Assembly: GCA_002716385.1 (NCBI GenBank)
Contig: PBAX01000015.1
Location: forward strand, 1 to 64,000
Length of the DNA stretch: 64,000 bases
DNA from: Phycisphaerae bacterium
Lineage (GTDB): Bacteria > Planctomycetota > Phycisphaerae > Phycisphaerales > SM1A02
Direction: 5' to 3'
Within the stretch, counting starts at the first letter, position 1, and each line of letters starts with the position of its first letter. Below are positions 1 to 8,532 of the stretch, piece after piece. Under the pieces are notes generated by a model. The model worked only from the letters and a program-made list of their open reading frames with translations, was not told the origin of the DNA and ran no database searches. Position numbers and translations under genes: made by a program.

Positions 1-762
1 AAGGCCTCGGCCAAGAAGGCTGCCTCCAAGAAGAAGACCACGGCCAAGAAGGCTGCCTCCAAGAAGAAGACCACGGCCAAGAAGGCAGCCTCCAAGAAGA
101 AGACCGCGGCCAAGAAGACCACCTCCAAGAAGAAGACAGCTTCCAAGAAGAAGGCGGAGTCAAAGAAGGGTACGGACAACAAGGCTGAGGCCGCGCCCAC
201 TCGTCGTAAAAGACGTCAGACCGTTGTGGAGGCCGTACTGGCTTCTGAAACGGATTCACGTGGGTTCGTGATGATCAATGGTCGTCGCATCAGGCGGATC
301 TCCGCTGAGGCTTCAAAGAAGACTCGAAAACGATCATCCTCAGCCGTCGACTCGGCGAAGGCCAAGAAGGCTGCGGACGACAAGCCGGTTAAGACCAAAC
401 TCACGAAGCAGGAACTCACGCACTTCCGCGATCTCTTGATATCCAAGCGGAAGGAGCTTCTCGCAGCAGTGGACTCCATGGAGTTCGAGGCCTTGCGTTC
501 AGATGATGGCGATACATCCAGCATGCCGATCCACATGGCGGATGTCGGTTCCGACGCCTATGAGCAGGATCTCATGCTTGGAATGGCCGCCAGTGAAAGG
601 CAGCGAATTCGAGACATCGACGACGCGCTCAAGCGGATCCAGAATTCCACCTATGGCGTCTGTGAACTGACCAGAAAGCCGATTTCCAAGAAGCGGCTCA
701 ATGCCAAGCCATGGGCGAAGTACACGATCGATTCGGCTCGCAAGATAGAGCGAGGCCTGTGA
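1..762 (+). CDS. DksA/TraR-like protein with Lys-rich histone-H1-like N-terminal repeat tail (5' partial, runs off window edge)
   Basis: Frame is open from base 1: KASAKKAASKKKTTAKKAASKKKTTAKK... then DksA-like coiled coil and 'ALKRIQNSTYGVCELTRKPISKKRLNAKPWAKYTIDSARKIE'; stop TGA 760-762. Confidence 0.8.
   Translation, partial: KASAKKAASKKKTTAKKAASKKKTTAKKAASKKKTAAKKTTSKKKTASKKKAESKKGTDNKAEAAPTRRKRRQTVVEAVLASETDSRGFVMINGRRIRRISAEASKKTRKRSSSAVDSAKAKKAADDKPVKTKLTKQELTHFRDLLISKRKELLAAVDSMEFEALRSDDGDTSSMPIHMADVGSDAYEQDLMLGMAASERQRIRDIDDALKRIQNSTYGVCELTRKPISKKRLNAKPWAKYTIDSARKIERGL
10..141 (+). repeat. Tandem 33-bp direct repeat encoding AKKAASKKKTT (two identical copies, two diverged)
   Basis: 10-42 and 43-75 identical (gccaagaaggctgcctccaagaagaagaccacg); 76-108 differs at 2 positions; 109-141 more diverged. 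Confidence 0.9.
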
Positions 763-1418
763 CCCAGGCGGCAGCTGATCAACGTACGTGGTCATCCCCC
801 AAATGCTGGCTGGTGCTTGTTGTGGTCATGGCTGTCGGCCTCTCCGCGGATCTGATTACAAAGCAATGGGCGTTTGATTCGGTGGCAGGTACTCCAGTCG
901 TCGTTTCCAGACATGCCTTGATCGAAAATCCCGGATTCAATCCGATTCCCCCTCACCAAAGCGTGGTCGTAATACCAGGCAGATTGCTCAATCTCCATCT
1001 CGTGCTGAATTCAGGTGCAGTGTTCGGCATAGGCAGCGAGCAGAGAGGTTTTTTCATCGGCTTCACGCTCGTTGCGATCGTGGTGGCGTTGTACATCTTC
1101 GGATGGCAGACCAGACGATCTAGCTTGATGGCTCATGTGGGAATCGGGCTCGTCATGGCGGGTGCTTTGGGAAATCTCTGGGACAGGCTGGCCATTGGTC
1201 GGGTCAGGGACTTCCTTCATATGTTTCCCGATCGACATCTACCCTTCGGCCTGCAGTGGCCAGGTGGAGGATCGGAGGTCTTCCCATGGATATTCAACAT
1301 CGCGGATGTCCTGTTACTGTGTGGAATGGGGATCCTGCTGATTCATCTCCATCTGGCCGATCGTCGAGAGCAGCGTCTGCAGCAGGCCTCGGCCAATCCT
1401 TCCAAATCCGAATCCTGA
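759..1418 (+). CDS. lspA: Lipoprotein signal peptidase (signal peptidase II)
   Basis: Four-TM protein with 'SADLITKQWAF', 'NSGAVFGIG', 'GALGNLWDRLAIGRVRDFLHMF', 'FNIADVLLLCG'; GTG start overlaps upstream stop (GTGA). Confidence 0.92.
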   Translation: MTQAAADQRTWSSPKCWLVLVVVMAVGLSADLITKQWAFDSVAGTPVVVSRHALIENPGFNPIPPHQSVVVIPGRLLNLHLVLNSGAVFGIGSEQRGFFIGFTLVAIVVALYIFGWQTRRSSLMAHVGIGLVMAGALGNLWDRLAIGRVRDFLHMFPDRHLPFGLQWPGGGSEVFPWIFNIADVLLLCGMGILLIHLHLADRREQRLQQASANPSKSES

Positions 1419-1498
1419 CCCCCTGAAGGCCGCTTCGGCCAACCTGAGCTGGACGTCGCGCAACGGACTGCCCAAGGTTGATTACAATGCTCCGCTTG

Positions 1499-1585
1499 GG
1501 ACAGGTGTCCGAGTGGCTTAAGGAGCACGCTTGGAAAGCGTGTGTGCGTTTTTGCGTACCGTGGGTTCGAATCCCACCCTGTCCG
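1499..1585 (+). tRNA. tRNA-Ser (anticodon GGA)
   Basis: Acceptor GGACAGG/CCTGTCC, anticodon loop TTGGAAA, long variable arm, T-arm GTGGG-TTCGAAT-CCCAC; no encoded CCA. Confidence 0.95.
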
Positions 1586-1591
1586 CTTCGT

Positions 1592-1619
1592 CACGTCGCC
1601 CCGCGAATGGGGCGGCGTG
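1592..1619 (+). terminator. Hairpin between the two tRNA genes
   Basis: CACGTCGCCCC-gcgaat-GGGGCGGCGTG stem with one G-T pair; no strong T-run. Confidence 0.45.
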
Positions 1620-1624
1620 TTGCC

Positions 1625-1698
1625 CGGGCTGTAGCGCAGCTTGGTAGCGCGCTTGACTGGGGGTCAAGAGGTCGACGGTTCGAATCCGTCCAGCCCGA
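1625..1698 (+). tRNA. tRNA-Pro (anticodon GGG)
   Basis: Acceptor CGGGCTG/CAGCCCG, anticodon stem CTTGA-CTGGGGG-TCAAG, T-arm GACGG-TTCGAAT-CCGTC. Confidence 0.95.
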
Positions 1699-1700
1699 TT

Positions 1701-1724
1701 CGGCTCGGTCATCTGACCGAGCCG
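1701..1724 (+). terminator. Rho-independent-like terminator after tRNA-Pro
   Basis: Perfect 10-bp stem CGGCTCGGTC-atct-GACCGAGCCG followed by atcatcactttt. Confidence 0.65.
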
Positions 1725-1781
1725 ATCATCACTTTTGGAATGTGTGAATACCGGATTCACCCGATAGCGGATGCCTGCTGA

Positions 1782-3125
1782 TCAGGGCCAGCTTGTCTTA
1801 TTGGAATTGGATTGGGTGCCGTCTTGGATCGAGGCGTGCAAATGGTGCACTTTCCAATCCGATTGCTCATCTTGCCGTTTCATCACCACGGTCCACCAGC
1901 CAGTCTTGTTGTATTGGTGATCGGTCTGAAAAGTGGCAATGGCTGTTTTTTCATTTTTCTGGACTGTGAGGTTCTGGGGATTCTTCGGCAAGGGGTAGCT
2001 GGCATCGGACATCTTGCTGGTCTCGTGGAAGGAAGGCTTGAATGCATTTGCAAGTTCGGTTCCGTTTTCCAGACGGTGTACTCGGGCGGGTGTCGACAGA
2101 AATCCGGTTGCCGATGGGGCGAAGGTATTGGCGAATCGATCCCAGTCCAGATTGTTCGATGCCTCGACCAGCTTATCCAGATGATTGTCGATTTCCTCAC
2201 GCGAGGCGGGGCGGGGATTGTCCCTCATGGAAGTGTTTTCAGCGATCGTCTCCGTCGATCGCGAAGGGTCGTGGTTGGTTGTGACGACCACGAGTGTTCC
2301 GTCGTTCAGTTGGATGACGCCCGGATCCGAGCCGGGGATTGGCAGCGATGGCCCCGCTTTCCAGACGCCATCGCTTTGGCGGCTTGCCGTCCAGATTCCG
2401 GCATTGCTGGAGGTTCCATAGAAAGTCAATTGCCCATCAGTTTCAAGCAGACATCCGAGCCATTGATTGTTGATGCCGATTGTAGGTAGATCGTCCTGTC
2501 GACTGAAGACCAGTCCATCCCGAGAACGTGCGGAATAGCCGCCTTGCCCGTTTCCAGGCGGGATCGGTGCGATGAGTTCATACATGCCGGAGCTCTGGGC
2601 TACGGCACAGTTCATAACGGGTGAGTCCGGGACAGCGAAGCGATCGCCTCTCTCGTACGTCCAGTTGATGCCATTGGAGGATATGGCGGAACCGATGCTC
2701 GGAATTGATGTGGCGGGATCGTTCCCCTGCATGAAGGTGAAATACATCCGCATTCTTCCATCCGGAAGACGAATGATCGTCGGATCGAATGGGAAGCGAG
2801 TTCGGGCTGGCAATCCGGGAATTTCCGCAGGTGTCGCATCCGTCCAGGTCCTTCCACCATCATTGGAGAAGTGGACCGCGATATGGTCGAACATGTCCGG
2901 GATATCCGGAGGGAACCATTGATGGGCGATGATCAAGGAGTCATCATCCATCCGGCAGATGGTCGGCACGGCCGCATTTGGAATTCTGGCAACCAGCGTC
3001 GTATCGCCCGTGGTCGCGACCCGATGGACCAGGATTTCGTGATCGCTGCGGAGGGGCTGCCCCGTGTCAGAAGGCAGGAGTCCGAGCCAGAGAGCTAGAT
3101 TAAACGTGATTGTGAGTAGCGGCAT
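1782..3125 (-). CDS. Sialidase/BNR-like secreted protein with C-terminal SnoaL/DUF4440-like domain
   Basis: 'HFSNDGGRTWTDATP' Asp-box-like motif, 'FPFDPTIIRLPDGRMRMYFT'; C-terminal 'DKLVEASNNLDWDRFANTFAPSATGFLSTP...WTVVMKRQDEQSDWKVHHLHAS' SnoaL-like. Confidence 0.65.
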   Translation of the reverse strand: MPLLTITFNLALWLGLLPSDTGQPLRSDHEILVHRVATTGDTTLVARIPNAAVPTICRMDDDSLIIAHQWFPPDIPDMFDHIAVHFSNDGGRTWTDATPAEIPGLPARTRFPFDPTIIRLPDGRMRMYFTFMQGNDPATSIPSIGSAISSNGINWTYERGDRFAVPDSPVMNCAVAQSSGMYELIAPIPPGNGQGGYSARSRDGLVFSRQDDLPTIGINNQWLGCLLETDGQLTFYGTSSNAGIWTASRQSDGVWKAGPSLPIPGSDPGVIQLNDGTLVVVTTNHDPSRSTETIAENTSMRDNPRPASREEIDNHLDKLVEASNNLDWDRFANTFAPSATGFLSTPARVHRLENGTELANAFKPSFHETSKMSDASYPLPKNPQNLTVQKNEKTAIATFQTDHQYNKTGWWTVVMKRQDEQSDWKVHHLHASIQDGTQSNSNKTSWP

Positions 3126-3192
3126 TGGGTGGAGCCCTCATTGAAAGCTGGTTGGTTACCGGTCCAGGTTCCGGCTCCGGTACAGTACACAC

Positions 3193-3834
3193 ATGGACAA
3201 GAACTGCCATCCGAATTTGACCATACTCGACCACCCTTTGATTCAGGACAAGATGCGACGGCTTAGGGATCAGGGGACCCCACCGACGGATTTCCGTCGT
3301 CTCATCAGCCAGGTGGCGGGATTGATGACGTTTCAGGCAAGTCGGGATCTGGCCATTGAGGAGACTCGAGTCAGCACGCCGATGGAAGAGACATCGGCCG
3401 CACGATTGGCTGCGCCAGTCACACTGGTTCCGATCCTGAGGGCTGGTCTGGGAATGGTCGAGGGTATTGTTTCGCTGGTGTCCGAAGCGAACGTGGGGCA
3501 CATAGGTCTCTACAGGGATGAGGAGACGCTCAAACCGGTTGCCTACTACTGCAAGTTGCCCCCGATGGTGGCTGAGGGTCCGGTCTTTCTGGTGGATCCG
3601 ATGCTTGCGACAGGTGGTTCGGCCATCGAGGCAACGGAGGTGTTGAAGTCCCATGGTTGCCGAGACATTCGTTTGATCTGTCTAGTGGCGGCCCCAGAGG
3701 GGGTCGAAGCCATGGCTGAATCGCATTCGGATGTGCAGATCTTCGTGGCGGCACTTGATCGTCAGCTCAATGAGAATGGCTACATCGTTCCTGGACTGGG
3801 CGATGCCGGCGATCGGATTTTCGGAACAAAATGA
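3193..3834 (+). CDS. upp: Uracil phosphoribosyltransferase
   Basis: 'LVPILRAGLGMVEGI', 'HIGLYRDEETLKPVAYYCKLP', 'LVDPMLATGGSAIEA', 'NENGYIVPGLGDAGDRIFGT'. Confidence 0.95.
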   Translation: MDKNCHPNLTILDHPLIQDKMRRLRDQGTPPTDFRRLISQVAGLMTFQASRDLAIEETRVSTPMEETSAARLAAPVTLVPILRAGLGMVEGIVSLVSEANVGHIGLYRDEETLKPVAYYCKLPPMVAEGPVFLVDPMLATGGSAIEATEVLKSHGCRDIRLICLVAAPEGVEAMAESHSDVQIFVAALDRQLNENGYIVPGLGDAGDRIFGTK

Positions 3835-4044
3835 TCGAGAATGACCCAATTCGCCCTCAAGAGCGACCAAGTCTCCATTTAACACCTAGTTTGCTTTGAG
3901 TTCTACGACTGTCGAGTTATTGTCAGTTCTCAGGGACACATTGGATTGGAAGGCCGTATGGTCTGGTGTGTTCAATGCGATGAGCGACCCCGAGCTCATG
4001 ACATCAATTCCGAATCTTGCTCCGGGTCCAAGGATGAAATGCAA

Positions 4045-5091
4045 ATGAACAAATGGCTCCTGACAACATCGGTTGTCCTCACCAGTACCACGATCGCCCT
4101 GGCTGACAGCACGACTCGGCTGGGCTGTGACTCCGACATAAACGGTGATGTCGTCGTTGATGTGAGCGATGTCCTCGACATCGTGTCCGCCTGGAATACG
4201 CCATCCCACGACACCAATGGTGATGGGAACTGCGGTGTGTACGAGATTCTTCAGGTGCTGGATGAATTCGGACGAACGTGTCATCCCTTCGTCAACGATG
4301 TTCAGGTTGCCATGGACTATGACGCCGGAGTCGCCATCATCACCGGGACCGGATTGGCGGACCATGTGATGGGCCCATTCGATGGCAGTGGTACCTGTGA
4401 CAATCCCAATACACCGACGGATCAGGATTTCGAGTGGAGAATTCCGCTGAAACCTGTTCGAACGAGCAATCCTGGAGTCGATCTGCTGAATAGGTTCGGA
4501 GCGGTCGGCGTTTGCATAAACGGTGTCTCGACCTACAACCCGTATGACGGCGGTGGCGTCGACGCACCAAGCACGATCTGCATGGACGATTACAACGGCC
4601 ATCCATCGCCCGATGGTTCCTATCACTATCACCAGGCATCGGACTGGGCCTATGACACGGATTCATCCGGGCACTCCATCCTGATGGGGTATCAGTTCGA
4701 TGGTTTTCCGATCTATGGACCCTACGAAACCAGTGGAGTCTTCGCGAAGAATCTCACGGGAGACGAAGCGCTTGACGCCTGCAATGGTCATGAGGATCCG
4801 ATCCGCGGTTACCACTATCACGCGATTTCCTACGAGCTGGATGCTGGCGGATTTCCATGGATTTCTGGGTGCTATGCCGGTGTGCCCGAGGAAAGCAACT
4901 TCCAGGGGGGCGGTGGGCCGCCTCCGCCGGGTGGTTGCAGCGGTTGTGCCAGCGTGATGGCACCTCCGCCGGTGTGCTTCTGTCTGGAGGGTCAGCCCGA
5001 GTATGCCTCCTGCTGCACCGTGTGGACTGATGGCGCCAATGGTCCTGACTGCTGCGAGGGTGCGGCTGCTTGTGGCTGGTCCTGTCCCTGA
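4045..5091 (+). CDS. Secreted YHYH-domain protein with N-terminal dockerin/EF-hand-like repeats
   Basis: Signal peptide MNKWLLTTSVVLTSTTIALA; 'CDSDINGDVVVDVSDVLDIVSAWNT...DTNGDGNCGVYEILQVLDEFG'; 'PDGSYHYHQASDWAYD' and 'PIRGYHYHAISYEL'. Confidence 0.75.
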   Translation: MNKWLLTTSVVLTSTTIALADSTTRLGCDSDINGDVVVDVSDVLDIVSAWNTPSHDTNGDGNCGVYEILQVLDEFGRTCHPFVNDVQVAMDYDAGVAIITGTGLADHVMGPFDGSGTCDNPNTPTDQDFEWRIPLKPVRTSNPGVDLLNRFGAVGVCINGVSTYNPYDGGGVDAPSTICMDDYNGHPSPDGSYHYHQASDWAYDTDSSGHSILMGYQFDGFPIYGPYETSGVFAKNLTGDEALDACNGHEDPIRGYHYHAISYELDAGGFPWISGCYAGVPEESNFQGGGGPPPPGGCSGCASVMAPPPVCFCLEGQPEYASCCTVWTDGANGPDCCEGAAACGWSCP

Positions 5092-5117
5092 TCAAATTCA
5101 AATGGAATATCAAGCAG

Positions 5118-5145
5118 CCTGACGGATACTCTGATCAGCGTCAGG
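5118..5145 (+). terminator. Rho-independent-like terminator
   Basis: CCTGACG...CGTCAGG followed by gtgtttttcttt. Confidence 0.5.
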
Positions 5146-5225
5146 GTGTTTTTCTTTATCTGTCGATTCCAACCCGCAATGATTTGCGAAGTATTCTGTA
5201 GCGAAACGATTCAATGAGGTAGCCG

Positions 5226-5792
5226 ATGAAACTCTTGTTCATTCCATTCCTGTCGTTGGTTTTCAGCTTTGGTTGCGCATCAACTCAGCAGCAGTCGGGC
5301 AATCCAGTCCAGTCCGTTGCGCTCCAGGGCAAGCCGGGTGATGTGGTGGTGCTAATTTTCGCCAGTCCCGACTGCCCGATTTCAAATGCGCTTGCGCCGG
5401 AATACGAAAGGCAGCACAAGGATATGGTTGAAGCCGGCAATCGCTTCTATCTTGTTCATGCTCGAGCGGATGTGACTGAGGAGCGGGCCGCCAAGCACGC
5501 ATCCGATTACTCATTGACGATGCCGGTGATCATTGATTCAAGGCAGGTTCTTGTGAAGGCGATGAATGCGACCGTGACACCAGAGGCCGTTGTGCTCGTA
5601 TTCGATGAGAAGGGGAAGTGGTCCAAGGTCTATCAGGGCCGAATCAACGACCTGTACGCATCACTCGGGAATCGTCGTGATCATGCCACTCGTTTCTGGC
5701 TTCGTGATGCGGTTGAAGCGGCATCGAATGGCAATACGGTCGCAGTCGCCTACCGAGCTCCGCTTGGCTGCTACATCGAGAAGATGCCTTGA
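5226..5792 (+). CDS. Redoxin/AhpC-TSA-like lipoprotein
   Basis: Lipobox-like FSFGCAS; 'VVLIFASPDCPISNALAPEYERQHKDM', 'MPVIIDSRQVLVKAMNATVTPEAVVLVFDEKGK', 'YQGRIND'. Confidence 0.75.
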   Translation: MKLLFIPFLSLVFSFGCASTQQQSGNPVQSVALQGKPGDVVVLIFASPDCPISNALAPEYERQHKDMVEAGNRFYLVHARADVTEERAAKHASDYSLTMPVIIDSRQVLVKAMNATVTPEAVVLVFDEKGKWSKVYQGRINDLYASLGNRRDHATRFWLRDAVEAASNGNTVAVAYRAPLGCYIEKMP

Positions 5793-7120
5793 TAACGGCC
5801 TTGCTCTGTCTGCTGTCATCGCCGCTTCTGGACTCGGATGGGCCGAGCTGGCATGGGGATGTCGAGGCCATCGTGAAGCAGCATTGCGGTGACTGCCATT
5901 CATCATCAGGCCCTGCACCATTTCCGCTCCAGAACTACGAGGATGTCGCCAATCGTTCCAGTTTCATCGAAGTGGTCGTTCGCGAAGGCATTATGCCTCC
6001 ATGGCTTCCATCAGCGTCCGGGCTTCCTCTCCAGTCCCATCGAGGAGTCTCCAAGCTTGAGATGCAGACCATTTCCAGCTGGATCAAGGGTGGTCTTCCG
6101 CGTGGGCAGGCCAGCGAAGTGTCTTCACATGGGGTGCCGGAGGTTTCTTCATCCAAGGCGGATGTTTCCATCCGAATGCCTGAGCCCTGGTCGATTCCGG
6201 CCGAAGGCGGAATGAACTGGGGACGACGGGAACGGGACAAGCGGACGTTCGTTTTGCCTCTGGGGAATCCTGAGCCCCTTCGAGTCAAGCAGATGCGATT
6301 CGAGACATCCGCTCCGAAGGCGGTTCATGCCGTTTCATTTCTGGCTGATGATGGAGGGTATGCCAGAGCCGTGGATGAACGGGAAGCTGGTCCGGGTCAC
6401 TACATGACAGGTGATGTGAATGACACACCTTCCGGCGCTTTGGGGAGTGTCGGTGTCGGAAGCAGGACACTTCTGCTTCCTTCGGGATATCACTGGGAGA
6501 TACCTGCCCGATCGGACATGGTGATGCAGGTGCACTACCGGCCCACCGGGCGATCATTGCCGATGCAGGAATCGCTGGATCTGTGGTTGTCGAAGGATGA
6601 TCCCGCCAGTCGCCCCGTACGAACCCTGCTTAACATGATCTGGCGTGTGGATGTGCCGGCTGGAGAGGTGTCCGAGTTGACTGAATCCTGGGTATTACCG
6701 GTGGATATCGATCTGATCGGCTTTACCACTCGAGGTTCCGGGGTACTCACCAGGCATGAGCTCTCGGCCACTTTGCCCGACGGTCAATCCTTAGATCTTC
6801 TGGACATTCCCGACTTCGACCCTCATTGGAGGCAGACCTGGCTGCTTCAGGAGATCAGGCGACTCCCCGCTGGAACGAAGATCGTCGGCTCATGGACCGT
6901 TGAGAACACGGAAAGCAATCCAAGAAATCCGTTCATCCCACTCGATCGCTATATCACTGCTCGTCGTACCGGGGTGTTGGCGACCATGCTTCATGTTGCA
7001 GCAGTCGATCCTGTCGAAGATGAGGCCTTGAAGGCTTGGCATCAGGGGATGGTTCGCTCCAGGCCCAGTGTTCAGAGAGCTCTCCAACCCCCGACTCAAC
7101 CTGTTTCAGAAGTGCCATGA
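5789..7120 (+). CDS. Cytochrome c-like / copper type II ascorbate-dependent monooxygenase-like protein
   Basis: TTG start overlapping upstream stop; 'HCGDCHSSSGPAPFPLQNYEDV' CxxCH, 'EGIMPPWLPS', 'MVMQVHYRPTGRS' monooxygenase-like. Confidence 0.7.
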   Translation: MITALLCLLSSPLLDSDGPSWHGDVEAIVKQHCGDCHSSSGPAPFPLQNYEDVANRSSFIEVVVREGIMPPWLPSASGLPLQSHRGVSKLEMQTISSWIKGGLPRGQASEVSSHGVPEVSSSKADVSIRMPEPWSIPAEGGMNWGRRERDKRTFVLPLGNPEPLRVKQMRFETSAPKAVHAVSFLADDGGYARAVDEREAGPGHYMTGDVNDTPSGALGSVGVGSRTLLLPSGYHWEIPARSDMVMQVHYRPTGRSLPMQESLDLWLSKDDPASRPVRTLLNMIWRVDVPAGEVSELTESWVLPVDIDLIGFTTRGSGVLTRHELSATLPDGQSLDLLDIPDFDPHWRQTWLLQEIRRLPAGTKIVGSWTVENTESNPRNPFIPLDRYITARRTGVLATMLHVAAVDPVEDEALKAWHQGMVRSRPSVQRALQPPTQPVSEVP

Positions 7121-7241
7121 TCCGGATGGCTGCTTCTCTGCTCGCTTGAAACTTGGTACCTCCGTGCGATAGTCTGCCATGCATGCACCTCATTCAGGTC
7201 ATTGCTTCAAGTCCAATGTTGATCAAAGGGGGATTCGTTCC

Positions 7242-7778
7242 ATGGCTCGCGTGATTTCAATTCTGCTACTGGCGTTTCTGATGATCGGTTGCTCGGCGAC
7301 CCCTGATACCCCAGAGGCACGTGATTCGCTGACTGATCAGGCTCAGTCGACGATGGCTAGATTCCGCGATTTCGATTCACGTACGAATGCCTTCTTCAGC
7401 AACGCCTACGGATACGCGGTATTCCCCAAGATCACAAAGGGTTCGGTGGGAATCGGTGGTGCCTATGGTCGTGGCGTGGTCTACAAGGCTGGCCAAATGG
7501 CTGGATACGCCGATGTCACTCAGGGCAGCATTGGTGCGCAGTTGGGTGGGATGTCCTGGTCGGAGATCGTCTTCTTCCAGAATCAATGGGCATATGACAA
7601 GTTCACGAGCAACGAGTTCGCGGCTTCCGCCGACGCGTCATGGGCTGGTCCCGATAAGGGAGGAGCCAACACATTGAACTACAGCAATGGCGTCATGATC
7701 TTCACCATGGATGCTCGAGGTTTCTCCGCGAGTGCTGCCGTGGGTGCTCAGCAATTCGAGTTTGAAGCGGCCAATTGA
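7242..7778 (+). CDS. SYLF/YSC84-like lipid-binding domain lipoprotein
   Basis: Lipobox LMIGCSA; 'FFSNAYGYAVFPKITKGSVGIGGAYGRGVVYKAGQMAGYADVTQGSIGAQLGGMSWSEIVFF'. Confidence 0.85.
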   Translation: MARVISILLLAFLMIGCSATPDTPEARDSLTDQAQSTMARFRDFDSRTNAFFSNAYGYAVFPKITKGSVGIGGAYGRGVVYKAGQMAGYADVTQGSIGAQLGGMSWSEIVFFQNQWAYDKFTSNEFAASADASWAGPDKGGANTLNYSNGVMIFTMDARGFSASAAVGAQQFEFEAAN

Positions 7779-8230
7779 GTACTGAAGCCAACATCGAAGC
7801 CGGCTCCGAGTTCCTGATCGTAGGTGTCATCGAAACATCGATCTACGTCGATGACATGAAGCGTTCAGTTGATTTCTATCGGGAAATACTCGGGTTCTCG
7901 CTGGCGGATGCCGAGTCTGGTCGGCGTTTGACCGCCATGTGGGCAGGTCCCAGACAGGTGCTTCTCATCTGTCTTCGTGGTGGATCGGTCAAGCCCATCG
8001 AGATCAGGGGAGGCCGCATTCCGCCTCATGATGGACGGGGGCCGCTCCATGTGTGCTTTGGAGTTCCAGAGGAAAGCCGGGAGTCTTGGAGAAAGAGGTT
8101 GGCCATGAAAGATATTCCACTCACCGGTGAAGTTGACTGGTCCACTGGTGGATGGAGTCTCTATTTCGATGATCCCGATGGCCATGTAATCGAACTCAAG
8201 AGCTCCGACTGGTCTGGTCGGCCCATCTGA
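7775..8230 (+). CDS. VOC/glyoxalase family protein
   Basis: 'VIETSIYVDDMKRSVDFYREILGF', 'WSLYFDDPDGHVIELKSSDW'; TTG start overlaps upstream TGA. Confidence 0.8.
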   Translation: MSTEANIEAGSEFLIVGVIETSIYVDDMKRSVDFYREILGFSLADAESGRRLTAMWAGPRQVLLICLRGGSVKPIEIRGGRIPPHDGRGPLHVCFGVPEESRESWRKRLAMKDIPLTGEVDWSTGGWSLYFDDPDGHVIELKSSDWSGRPI

Positions 8231-8532
8231 AATCGATCGCATTGCTCATGTCATGGCGTTTGTGCCCCAAGATCTGATCACAGATTCGCAATCATGACAA
8301 AGACAACAGCCGAGGCGGCCACTACGGCCCGTCTGGCCCAGCGTTCAAATCGCATCCTCAATTTCCTTCCTGCCCAACGATCTTCCGGGTCGTCAGGCAT
8401 CTTCTCTACGTAAAGGATAGGCCAGAAAACGGCGAAGCCAAATCAACTCCGCCGATTTTCTGGAGGTTCTGATCTCCGTTCGTCACACTTCTATGGGCGA
8501 TAAAACCGTTCTGGAGATCGAGTGCCGATCGC

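Noticed and set aside
10-141. CRISPR-like repeat interpretation of the 33-bp units
   Set aside because: Units are directly contiguous with no spacers and stay in frame as Lys/Ala-rich protein.
3946-4044. N-terminal extension of the YHYH protein ORF
   Set aside because: Signal peptide begins at the internal ATG at 4045; the upstream residues do not look like part of a secreted protein.
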